From Acetobacteraceae bacterium (lineage in GTDB: Bacteria > Pseudomonadota > Alphaproteobacteria > Acetobacterales > Acetobacteraceae): DNA of 7,381 bases. The DNA lies in contig JAIYAI010000132.1 of assembly GCA_027489135.1 (NCBI GenBank), forward strand, positions 1 through 7,381, read 5' to 3'. This document shows positions 1 to 6,033 of the stretch, piece after piece. The position numbers and the translations under genes were made by a program. Under the pieces are notes generated by a model, which was not told the DNA's origin, searched no databases, and worked only from the letters and a program-made list of their open reading frames with translations. Position 1 is the first letter of the stretch. Every line of letters starts with the position of its first letter.

Positions 1-428
1 ACAACATCATCCCCGAGCGCGTGCACCTGAAGGGCACGGTGCGCACCCTGCACGCGGACGCGCGGGAGAAGGCCGAGGCCGCCATCCGCCGCCTGGTCGA
101 GGGCACCTGCATCGCCACCCGCGCCACCGCCGAGATCGACTACCAGCGCAAGGTGCCGCCGCTGCGCAACGACGACCGCGTGCTGGAACCCGTCATCGCC
201 GCGGTGCGCGCGCAGTTCGGGGAAGTGGTGGGCGAGGGGAACCCCTCCATGGGCTCCGAGGATTTCTCCGCCTTCGCCGACCGGGTGCCGAGCTTCCAGC
301 TCGGCATCGGCTCCGGCGCCGCGGGGCGGAACGACGCCCTGCACAACGACCGCTACCAGCCCGATGAGCGCTGCATCGGCCTCGGCGTGCAGGCGCTGGC
401 CCGCGCGGCCATCGAGATCCTGCGCTGA
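1..428 (+). CDS. M20-family amidohydrolase (peptidase M20D / hippurate-hydrolase type), C-terminal part
   Basis: This is the C-terminal portion of a metal-dependent amidohydrolase. About 142 codons are visible, and the frame is open to the left edge, so the start lies outside the window. M20D proteins are usually about 390 to 400 residues, so roughly 250 are missing. Visible family signatures are GTVRT near the start (end of the dimerisation domain), MGSEDFS at about bases 249-269, and LHNDRYQPDE near the C-terminus. The histidine of that last motif is the usual C-terminal metal ligand. The family hydrolyses N-acyl amino acids, hippurate-like amides and indole-amino acid conjugates using two metal ions in the cytoplasm. 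The stop codon overlaps the ATG of the next gene by one base, which suggests translational coupling with the creatininase-family gene. The family call is firm; the substrate is unknown. Confidence 0.9.
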   Translation, partial: NIIPERVHLKGTVRTLHADAREKAEAAIRRLVEGTCIATRATAEIDYQRKVPPLRNDDRVLEPVIAAVRAQFGEVVGEGNPSMGSEDFSAFADRVPSFQLGIGSGAAGRNDALHNDRYQPDERCIGLGVQALARAAIEILR

Positions 429-1264
429 TGGCTGCCTCCCCGCACAGGATCGCCGAACTGACGGCGCCCGAGGTCGCGCAGCGCCTCGCCGCCGGCGCCG
501 TCGCCATCCTGCCCATGGGCAGCCTGGAGACGCACGGGCCGCAGGCGCCGATGGGCGACTACCTGCTGGCCGAGGCGATCGCCGACCGTATCGCCGCTAC
601 GGCCGGCACGCTGCGCGGCGCGGACGCGCTGGTGCTGCCGGCCATTCCCTTCGGCGGCGAGGATTTCTTCGGCTTCACCCCGGGCGGCATCGTGCTCACC
701 CCCGGCCTGCTGCAGCAGGTGGTGGAGGAGGTCTCAACCAACCTCATCCGCACCGGCGCGCGGTCCATCCTGATCGTCAACGGCCATGCCGGATCGATCA
801 GCCCGGTGGACGCCGCCTGCCGCATGCTGCGCCGCGCGCACGGCGTCACCATCCCGACCCTGCACCTCTGGCGCGTCGCCGGCGCGCTGCATGCGGAGCT
901 TGGTGGGCCGCCGGAGAGCTTCGGCCATGGCGGCGATCCGGTCTGGTCGGTGGCGCTGCATCTCCGCCCCGATCTCTGCCGGCCCGACCGGGCGCGGGCG
1001 AAGCTGCCGGTACCGCCGATCCTCGGCCAGCCCGTGGCGGATTTCGGCACGATCCGGGTCGGCGGCGTGAACTTCGCGGTGCCCACGGAGCATGAGGAGG
1101 TGGCGCCCGGCGGCGTCGCCTGCGCCGACAGCCGCCCCGGCACTGCCGAGCACGGCGCCCGCATCACCGCGCGCATCGTCGAGGCCGGTGCCGAGATGGT
1201 GGGGATCCTGCGCGCCCAGGCCGCGGCGGCGCCGGGCACGACCTCCGGGGAGATCAGCGGGTGA
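428..1264 (+). CDS. Creatininase-family amidohydrolase
   Basis: This gene encodes a 278-residue protein of the creatininase (creatinine amidohydrolase) family, close to the usual length of 240 to 270. The family binds metal and opens cyclic amides or hydrolyses small amides. The first motif, LPMGSLETHGPQAPMGD, supplies E34, H36 and D44, matching the known metal ligands. NGHAGS supplies H120, aligned with His120 of Pseudomonas creatininase. The residue equivalent to Glu122 is glycine here, as in many non-creatinine members of the family. A further motif, FGHGGDP, places H167 and D170 where a family HxGE-type element is expected. The ATG at 428 is chosen because it overlaps the upstream TGA by one base and precedes all conserved motifs. 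True creatinine hydrolysis is unlikely to be the only option. The substrate is unassigned, although pairing with an M20 amidohydrolase suggests amide catabolism. Confidence 0.88.
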   Translation: MAASPHRIAELTAPEVAQRLAAGAVAILPMGSLETHGPQAPMGDYLLAEAIADRIAATAGTLRGADALVLPAIPFGGEDFFGFTPGGIVLTPGLLQQVVEEVSTNLIRTGARSILIVNGHAGSISPVDAACRMLRRAHGVTIPTLHLWRVAGALHAELGGPPESFGHGGDPVWSVALHLRPDLCRPDRARAKLPVPPILGQPVADFGTIRVGGVNFAVPTEHEEVAPGGVACADSRPGTAEHGARITARIVEAGAEMVGILRAQAAAAPGTTSGEISG

Positions 1265-1280
1265 AGATCGGCATATCGGC

Positions 1281-1285
1281 GAAGG
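1281..1285 (+). promoter_or_regulatory. Ribosome binding site deciding the start of the first KPR gene
   Basis: GAAGG lies seven bases before the ATG at 1293. It supports that start over a much earlier in-frame start inside the creatininase gene, and the Rossmann glycine motif begins immediately after this ATG. Confidence 0.55.
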
Positions 1286-1292
1286 CGTGCCC

Positions 1293-2282
1293 ATGAAGAT
1301 CTGTGTCTATGGCGCCGGCGCCATCGGCGGGCATGTCGCCGCGCGGCTCTGCGCCGGCGCGGCGAAGTCGGGCGCGGAGGTTTCCGTCGTCGCCCGCGGC
1401 CCGCATCTCGCGGCCATGCAGGCGAAGGGGCTGACCGTGCGCGCCCGCGACGGCGTGCTGCACTCCCGCCCCGTCGCCACGGACGATCCCGCGACGCTCG
1501 GGCCGCAGGATGCGGTGATCGTCACCACCAAGGCGCCGGCGCTGGGGGCCGTTGCCGCCGGCATCGCGCCGCTGCTCGGGCCCGACACCGCCGTGGCCTT
1601 CGTGATGAACGGCATCCCCTGGTGGTACCACGACCGCACCGCCCGCGACGGCGCGCGGCTGGCGACGCTCGATCCCGGGGAGGCGATCCGCCGCGCGGTG
1701 GGCATCCCCCGCACCATCGGCGGCGTGGTCTATTCCGCGGCGACCGTGGTGGAGCCCGGCGTGGTCGAGGCGCTGGCCGAGGATGGCCGCGTCGTCCTCG
1801 GCGAACTCGACGGGACGATCAGCCCGCGCCTGCTGGCCCTGGCCGACGCCATCGCCGCCGGCGGCATGGGCGGCCAGGCGGTGCCGGACATCCGCATGGC
1901 GGTCTGGTCGAAGCTGCTCGGCAACCTGATGACGGGGCCGATCTGCGTCGCAACGCGCACCGACATGGGCGCGCTGCTGAACATCCCCGTGGTGCGGGAG
2001 GCGGCCGAGCGGGTGGGCGAGGAGGTGGTGGCGATCGCCGCCGCCTACGGCTTCGACCTCGGCGGCACGGTCAAGGCGCGTGCGGCACGCTCGGCGGCGC
2101 TGCGGCACAAGCCCTCCATCCTGCAGGACCTGGAGGCGGGGCGGCCGATGGAGGTGGAGAGCCTCTGGCGCGCGCCGCTGGCGCTGGCCGAGACCGCTGG
2201 CGTGCCGGCGCCGACGCTCGGGCTGATGGTGGCATTGGCTTCCCAGGCGGCGCAGGCGGCGGGGTGCTGGGCGCCGGATTAG
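1293..2282 (+). CDS. Ketopantoate reductase (PanE/ApbA) family oxidoreductase, paralogue 1
   Basis: This 329-residue protein is an NADPH-dependent 2-oxo acid reductase of the PanE/ApbA fold. The N-terminal Rossmann motif GAGAIGG (residues 7-13) binds the cofactor. VVARG near residue 35 supplies an arginine typical of NADP preference. TTK at 78-80 carries the conserved lysine of the cleft. The C-terminal domain has the catalytic-type K207 with N211 (KLLGN), and S275 plus E287 spaced 12 residues apart exactly like Ser244 and Glu256 of E. coli PanE. NGIPWWY at 106-112 marks a subfamily distinct from classical PanE. The ATG at 1293 starts directly before the Rossmann strand. The gene follows the creatininase gene by 28 bases and is clearly homologous to the gene at 3114. 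It has a short insertion near residues 21-26 that the paralogue lacks. It is probably a catabolic or substrate-specific reductase or dehydrogenase rather than the pantothenate biosynthetic enzyme, though the latter is not excluded. Confidence 0.87.
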   Translation: MKICVYGAGAIGGHVAARLCAGAAKSGAEVSVVARGPHLAAMQAKGLTVRARDGVLHSRPVATDDPATLGPQDAVIVTTKAPALGAVAAGIAPLLGPDTAVAFVMNGIPWWYHDRTARDGARLATLDPGEAIRRAVGIPRTIGGVVYSAATVVEPGVVEALAEDGRVVLGELDGTISPRLLALADAIAAGGMGGQAVPDIRMAVWSKLLGNLMTGPICVATRTDMGALLNIPVVREAAERVGEEVVAIAAAYGFDLGGTVKARAARSAALRHKPSILQDLEAGRPMEVESLWRAPLALAETAGVPAPTLGLMVALASQAAQAAGCWAPD

Positions 2283-2307
2283 CCGCGCCGCGCCGATATG
2301 CGATACT

Positions 2308-2331
2308 GCGGCGCCGCCACGCTGGCGCCGC
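2308..2331 (+). other. Perfect 8-bp inverted repeat (RNA hairpin) ahead of the aldolase gene
   Basis: GCGGCGCC (2308-2315) is followed by an 8-base loop and its exact reverse complement GGCGCCGC (2324-2331). The hairpin lies in the 74-base gap between the first KPR stop and the aldolase ribosome binding site. No T tract follows, so a simple intrinsic terminator is not supported. It could be an mRNA stability or processing hairpin, or an operator palindrome. GC-rich DNA produces such repeats fairly easily. Confidence 0.5.
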
Positions 2332-2339
2332 GCGATAAC

Positions 2340-2345
2340 GGAGGA
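2340..2345 (+). promoter_or_regulatory. Strong Shine-Dalgarno site of the aldolase gene
   Basis: GGAGGA lies 11 bases before the ATG at 2357. It is the strongest ribosome binding site among the plus-strand enzymes, suggesting the aldolase is translated independently and well. Confidence 0.7.
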
Positions 2346-2356
2346 AACTGAACCCC

Positions 2357-3106
2357 ATGAACGCCATCAAGGACGCCATAAAGGCGGGCCGCACCGTCGT
2401 CGGCACCGCCGGGTCGCCGGCCGTCGACGTCGCGCTGCTCTCCGACGCCGGCTTCGACTTCCTGCTCTTCGACACCCAGCACTCGGCCTTCGAGCTGAAG
2501 CAGATGGGCGCGCCGATCGCGGCGATGAAGGGCAAGAAGACCGCGCCGATCGTCCGCGTCGCCGCCAACGAGGCCTACCAGATCTGCTTCGCGCTGGATG
2601 CCGGGGCGCGCGGCGTCATCGTGCCCATGGTGAACACCCGTGCCGAGGCCGAGGCCGCCGTGCGCGCCTGCCGCTACTACCCGGCCGGCAACCGCAGCAA
2701 TGCCGGCGTGCGCGGCGAATGGGGCGAGTTCCCATCCTACCGCGCCTACATGGATGCGGTGAACGAGGAACTCCTCATCGTGCCGATGATCGAGACCAAC
2801 CAGGCGATGGAGAATCTCGACGCCATCGCCGCGACACCGGGCGTCGACGTGCTGCTGATCGGGCCGTCGGACCTTTCGATCGAGCTCGGCGTGCCGCTCG
2901 ACTACGCCTGCGACACCTACCAGCGCGCGCTGGACAAGATCGCGGCCGCCGCGGCGAAGCATGGCAAGACCGCGGGGATGTACTTCATTCCGCCCGGGAT
3001 GGAGGCGAATTTCTTCGTCGACAAGGGATTCAAGTTCTTCACCATGCCCTGGGGCCCCTGGGCGCAGGCCGGCATCCAGAGCGCGCTGTCCGGCATCAAG
3101 CGCTAG
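2357..3106 (+). CDS. HpcH/HpaI-family aldolase
   Basis: This 249-residue protein is a class II (metal-dependent) pyruvate-type aldolase of the HpaI/RhmA group, which reversibly cleaves 4-hydroxy-2-oxo acids to pyruvate plus an aldehyde. The family length is about 250-260, so it is complete. The catalytic histidine is H42 in DTQHS; the family usually has Glu before this His, but here it is Gln41. R67 in IVRVAAN is the substrate carboxylate arginine. Metal ligands are E146 (PMIET) and D172 (GPSDLS), with the usual spacing. The region around residues 113-122 (RSNAGVRGEW) matches the conserved GxRG loop. The ATG at 2357 has a strong Shine-Dalgarno site. The gene sits between two KPR paralogues, and the second begins only seven bases after its stop. 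The natural substrate is unknown; RhmA-like and HpaI-like assignments are both possible. Confidence 0.88.
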   Translation: MNAIKDAIKAGRTVVGTAGSPAVDVALLSDAGFDFLLFDTQHSAFELKQMGAPIAAMKGKKTAPIVRVAANEAYQICFALDAGARGVIVPMVNTRAEAEAAVRACRYYPAGNRSNAGVRGEWGEFPSYRAYMDAVNEELLIVPMIETNQAMENLDAIAATPGVDVLLIGPSDLSIELGVPLDYACDTYQRALDKIAAAAAKHGKTAGMYFIPPGMEANFFVDKGFKFFTMPWGPWAQAGIQSALSGIKR

Positions 3107-3113
3107 CCGCGAC

Positions 3114-4097
3114 ATGCGGATCTGCGTCTACGGTCCCGGCGCCATCGGCGGGCATCTCGCGGCCCGCCTGGCGAAGGGCGGGGCCGAGGTCTCGGTCGTC
3201 GCGCGCGGGGCGACGCTCGCCGCGATCCGCGAGCGGGGCCTGCAGGTCCGCGTCGCCGATGGCGACATCCACTGCCGTCCACGCGCCGCCGAGCGGGCCG
3301 AGGAGCTCGGCCCGCAGCATGCGGTGGTGGTGACGACGAAGGTGCCGGCGCTGCCGGCCGTCGCCGCCGGCATCGGGCCGCTGCTGCGCCCCGACACGGC
3401 GGTCGCCTTCGTCGTGAACGGCATCCCCTGGTGGTATTTCGACCGGCACGGCGGCCCGCAGGAGGGCTGCCGCGTGCCCGAGGCCGACCCCGGCGATGCG
3501 GTGCGCGCCGCCGTCGGCGTGGACCGCACCCTCGGCGGCGTTATCTACTCCGCCAGCCATGTCGTGGACCCCGGCGTGGTGCACGTCACCTCCGCCACCT
3601 CGAAGCTGCTGCTCGGCGAGCCGGACGGCACGCGCAGCGACCGCGCGGTTGCCCTCGCCAGCGCCTTCAAGGCCGGCGGCATGCCGTGCAGCGTTTCCCC
3701 CGACATCCGCACCGATGTCTGGGCCAAGCTGCTGAACAACCTCTCGGTCGGCCCGGCCTGCATGCTGACCCGGCAGCACATGCTGGCGACCTTCGCCGAT
3801 CCGCTGATCCGCGCCGCCAGCCTGCGCGCGGTGCATGAGGGCATCGCGGTCGCCGCCGCCTATGGCCGCGCCATTCCGGGCGATCCCGCGGACCGGCTGA
3901 ACCTCTCCGCCAGCCTGGCCCACAAGCCCTCCATCCTGCAGGACCTGGAGGCGGGGCGTGCGATGGAGATCGAGAGCCTCTTCCTGGCGCCGCTGCGCCT
4001 CGCGCGGGAAGCCGGGGTGGCGGCGCCGACCCTCGAATTGCTGGTGACCATGGCCGTGCAGGGCGCCGTCGCCGCGGGGCTGCACCGGCCCGGCTGA
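3114..4097 (+). CDS. Ketopantoate reductase (PanE/ApbA) family oxidoreductase, paralogue 2
   Basis: This 327-residue protein belongs to the same family as the gene at 1293, and by eye about half of aligned residues are identical. It has GPGAIGG (7-13) for NADPH binding, VVARG, TTK ending at K76, NGIPWWY from residue 102, K205 and N209 in KLLNN, and S273 with E285 in the C-terminal active-site segment. Every residue known to matter in PanE therefore appears kept, and this is not a decaying copy. The ATG at 3114 is chosen because the Rossmann motif starts immediately after it. It lies seven bases after the aldolase stop with no clear Shine-Dalgarno sequence, so translation is probably coupled to the aldolase. 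Candidate roles are a reductase or dehydrogenase with different substrate or stereochemical preference from paralogue 1, or its partner in a heterodimer. The pairing idea is inference. Confidence 0.87.
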   Translation: MRICVYGPGAIGGHLAARLAKGGAEVSVVARGATLAAIRERGLQVRVADGDIHCRPRAAERAEELGPQHAVVVTTKVPALPAVAAGIGPLLRPDTAVAFVVNGIPWWYFDRHGGPQEGCRVPEADPGDAVRAAVGVDRTLGGVIYSASHVVDPGVVHVTSATSKLLLGEPDGTRSDRAVALASAFKAGGMPCSVSPDIRTDVWAKLLNNLSVGPACMLTRQHMLATFADPLIRAASLRAVHEGIAVAAAYGRAIPGDPADRLNLSASLAHKPSILQDLEAGRAMEIESLFLAPLRLAREAGVAAPTLELLVTMAVQGAVAAGLHRPG

Positions 4098-4126
4098 CGC
4101 GGGTTACGGCTTCTCCATCCGCGCGG

Positions 4127-4154
4127 TTGACCGCCTTCACGGCCCTGCTATCCG
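4127..4154 (+). promoter_or_regulatory. Candidate sigma-70-type promoter before dctQ
   Basis: TTGACC (4127-4132) resembles a -35 box. It is followed after 16 bases by TATCCG (4149-4154), a poor -10 box. The pair lies in the only sizeable gap (85 bases) of the plus-strand cluster, just ahead of the transporter genes. The -35 match is good and the -10 match is weak, so read-through from the enzyme genes is equally possible. Confidence 0.25.
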
Positions 4155-4170
4155 CGAATCACGGCGCGAT

Positions 4171-4177
4171 GGGGGAG
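4171..4177 (+). promoter_or_regulatory. Ribosome binding site deciding a TTG start for dctQ
   Basis: GGGGGAG ends five bases before the TTG at 4183. No ATG in this frame exists nearby upstream. The next in-frame ATG, at 4267, has no comparable site, so TTG is the better start. Confidence 0.55.
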
Positions 4178-4182
4178 CGGTC

Positions 4183-4734
4183 TTGGACAAGCTGATCGAG
4201 GGCATCGCCGAGGCCGAGGAGGCCGGCTACGCCGACGACCTCCGCCGCTTCTCCTGGCGCGGCCACATGCCGGAGGACTGGGCGGGCCTCGTGCTGCTCT
4301 GGGTGCTCGCCGCGCTGGTCTTCACCCAGTTCTTCTCCCGGTACGCGCTGAACGACAGCGTCGCCTGGACCGAGGAGGTGGCACGCTACCTCCTCATCGT
4401 CCTGGTCTTCATCGGCTCCGCCGGCGCGGTGAAGCGGGGGACCCATATCCGGGTGGAGGCGCTGGAGCAGGCGCTGCCGCCCACGCCCCGCAAGATGCTC
4501 TTCGCCTTCCAGGATGCTTGCCGCCTCGGCTTCTGGGGCTTCGGCGCCTTCATCAGCTTCGACCTCGCCGACAAGATGGGCGTGATGCCGATGGACAGCC
4601 TCGATGCGTCCCTCGCCTGGGTCTACTGGCCCGTCTTCGCCGGCTTCGTGGCGATGACGATCCGCGAGGCGATGTGGGTCTGGCGCCGCTGGCGCCATGG
4701 CGATGCGCCGTCGCACCAGGATGTCCTCGCGTGA
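4183..4734 (+). CDS. dctQ: TRAP transporter small membrane subunit (DctQ family)
   Basis: This gene encodes a 183-residue inner-membrane protein, the small subunit of a tripartite ATP-independent periplasmic (TRAP) transporter, which works with the large permease to import carboxylates using a sodium gradient. It has about four hydrophobic segments (near residues 33-51, 69-84, 107-128 and 149-167). The DctQ signature is clear: SRYAL, then WTEEVARYLL (62-71), a GSAGAVKRGTHIRVE stretch (78-92), and a Trp/Arg-rich end. The start is taken as TTG at 4183 because of the good Shine-Dalgarno site; this gives an acidic cytoplasmic N-terminus of about 30 residues. A shorter form from ATG 4267 would still contain all membrane segments. 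Its stop overlaps the dctM start by four bases (GTGA), indicating coupled translation. The family call is secure; the substrate is not. Confidence 0.9.
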   Translation: MDKLIEGIAEAEEAGYADDLRRFSWRGHMPEDWAGLVLLWVLAALVFTQFFSRYALNDSVAWTEEVARYLLIVLVFIGSAGAVKRGTHIRVEALEQALPPTPRKMLFAFQDACRLGFWGFGAFISFDLADKMGVMPMDSLDASLAWVYWPVFAGFVAMTIREAMWVWRRWRHGDAPSHQDVLA

Positions 4735-6011
4735 CCGCGGCGATCCTGCTGCTGGGCTTCTTCGGCCTGCTCGCGCTGGGTGTCCCCGTCGCCGTCTCGC
4801 TCGCCGGTGCGTCGATCCTCTTCGCGCTGATCGACGGATCGATCCCGCTGGTCGCCATCGTCCACCGCATGGTGGGCGGCGTCGACAGCTTCCCGCTGCT
4901 CTGCGTGCCCTTCTTCATCCTGGCCGGCATGCTGATGAACACCTCCGGCATCACGGAGCGCATCTACGACTTCGCCGTCGCCGCGGCGGGCTGGATGCGC
5001 GGCGGACTCGCGCAGGTGAACGTCGTCGGCTCCGTCGTCTTCGCGGGCATGTCGGGCACGGCGGTGGGCGATGCCGCGGGCCTCGGCACCATCGAGGTCC
5101 GGGCGATGAAGAGCCACGGCTACGACCCGAAATTCGCCGTCGGCATCACCGCCGCCTCCTCGATGCTGGGGCCGCTGCTGCCGCCGTCGCTGCCGCTGGT
5201 GATCTACGGCGTCTCGGCCAATGCCTCGATCGGGCAGTTGTTCGCGGCCGGCATCGTCCCGGGGCTGCTGGTCGCGTCCTGCCTGATGGGCATGGTCTGG
5301 TACTATGCTCGGGTGCGCGGCTACGGCACGGATGCGAAGTTCCGCCTGCACGAGTTGGGCCGGACGCTGGCGCGCGGGATCCTGCCGCTGCTGACGCCGG
5401 TGATCATCATCGGCGGCATGCGCGCCGGCGCCTTCACCCCGACCGAGGGCGCGATCGCGGCGGTCGCCTATGCGCTGTTCCTCGGCGTGATCGTCTACCG
5501 GACGCTCGGGCTGAAGGCGATCGCGAAGGTCAGCTTCGAATGCGTCGAGGTCACCGCGACCATCCTGCTGATCGTCGCGGGCAGCGAGATCTTCGGCTGG
5601 CTGCTGACGACGACGCGTGTCTCGGAGCAGGTGGTGGGCTGGGTGCTGGCGATCACCGAGCAGAAATGGGCGATCCTGCTGATCGCCAACGTCTTCCTGC
5701 TGGTGGTGGGCCTCGCCATCGAGCCCCTGCCGGCGATCCTGATCCTGACGCCGATCATGCTGCCGGTGATGGAAGCGATCGGCGTCGATCCCGTCCATTT
5801 CGGCCTGATCATGGTGCTGAACCTGTGCATCGGGCTGCTGACGCCCCCCGTGGGGATCGTGCTGTTCATCCTGGCCCGGGTGGGCGGCATCAGCTTCGAG
5901 GACGCGGCGCGCGGCGTCGCGCCCTTCATGATCCCGCTGGTCGGCGTGCTGCTGCTCTGCACCTATGTGCCGGAGCTCGTGATGTGGCTGCCGACCCGCT
6001 GGTACCGGTAG
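4731..6011 (+). CDS. dctM: TRAP transporter large permease subunit (DctM family)
   Basis: This 426-residue protein has the normal length for DctM, the transport-catalysing subunit, with about a dozen hydrophobic segments in the inner membrane. Family motifs in order are VPFFILAGMLM (59-69), a GMSGTAVGDAAGLG loop (106-119, usually G-S-G-S-A-x-A-D-A), GPLLPPSLPLVIYG (147-160), and the hallmark NLCIGLLTPPVG (364-375). The paired helix-breaking loops that these motifs mark are where sodium and substrate bind in structurally known members. The GTG start at 4731 overlaps the dctQ stop, and the protein begins directly with the first membrane helix. An upstream extension of this frame runs inside dctQ and has no membrane character. 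A hairpin follows the stop at once, so this is the last gene of the unit. No DctP gene accompanies it in the window. Confidence 0.95.
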   Translation: MTAAILLLGFFGLLALGVPVAVSLAGASILFALIDGSIPLVAIVHRMVGGVDSFPLLCVPFFILAGMLMNTSGITERIYDFAVAAAGWMRGGLAQVNVVGSVVFAGMSGTAVGDAAGLGTIEVRAMKSHGYDPKFAVGITAASSMLGPLLPPSLPLVIYGVSANASIGQLFAAGIVPGLLVASCLMGMVWYYARVRGYGTDAKFRLHELGRTLARGILPLLTPVIIIGGMRAGAFTPTEGAIAAVAYALFLGVIVYRTLGLKAIAKVSFECVEVTATILLIVAGSEIFGWLLTTTRVSEQVVGWVLAITEQKWAILLIANVFLLVVGLAIEPLPAILILTPIMLPVMEAIGVDPVHFGLIMVLNLCIGLLTPPVGIVLFILARVGGISFEDAARGVAPFMIPLVGVLLLCTYVPELVMWLPTRWYR

Positions 6012-6029
6012 GGGGGCGCGAAGCCCCCC
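6011..6029. terminator. GC-rich hairpin between convergent genes, possible bidirectional terminator
   Basis: GGGGGGC (6011-6017) pairs perfectly with GCCCCCC (6023-6029) around a five-base loop. The first G is also the last base of the dctM stop. Position between two convergent stops fits a terminator serving both strands. There is no run of T on either side, so intrinsic efficiency is uncertain. Confidence 0.55.
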
Positions 6030-6033
6030 GCGG

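Noticed and set aside
1092..1292. Longer reading frame extending the first reductase upstream into the creatininase gene
   Set aside because: The extension is Arg/Pro/Ala-rich out-of-frame sequence of the creatininase gene. The Rossmann motif starts right after ATG 1293, which also has a ribosome binding site.
1293..2282. Assignment of either reductase as panE of pantothenate biosynthesis
   Set aside because: The presence of two copies, the NGIPWWY subfamily signature and the catabolic neighbours argue against it. No panB or panC is nearby.
2302..2307. GATACT as a -10 box for a promoter before the aldolase
   Set aside because: The sequence 17 bases upstream (TTAGCC) matches the -35 consensus at only three positions, so the pair is not convincing.
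2961..3113. Longer reading frame extending the second reductase upstream into the aldolase gene
   Set aside because: It overlaps the conserved aldolase C-terminus and encodes sequence with no reductase character. The fold begins at ATG 3114.
4623..5798. 391-residue open frame on the minus strand
   Set aside because: It is rich in Asp, His, Arg and Gln, lies entirely antisense to dctQ/dctM, and shows no motif. This is typical of a shadow frame in very high-GC DNA.
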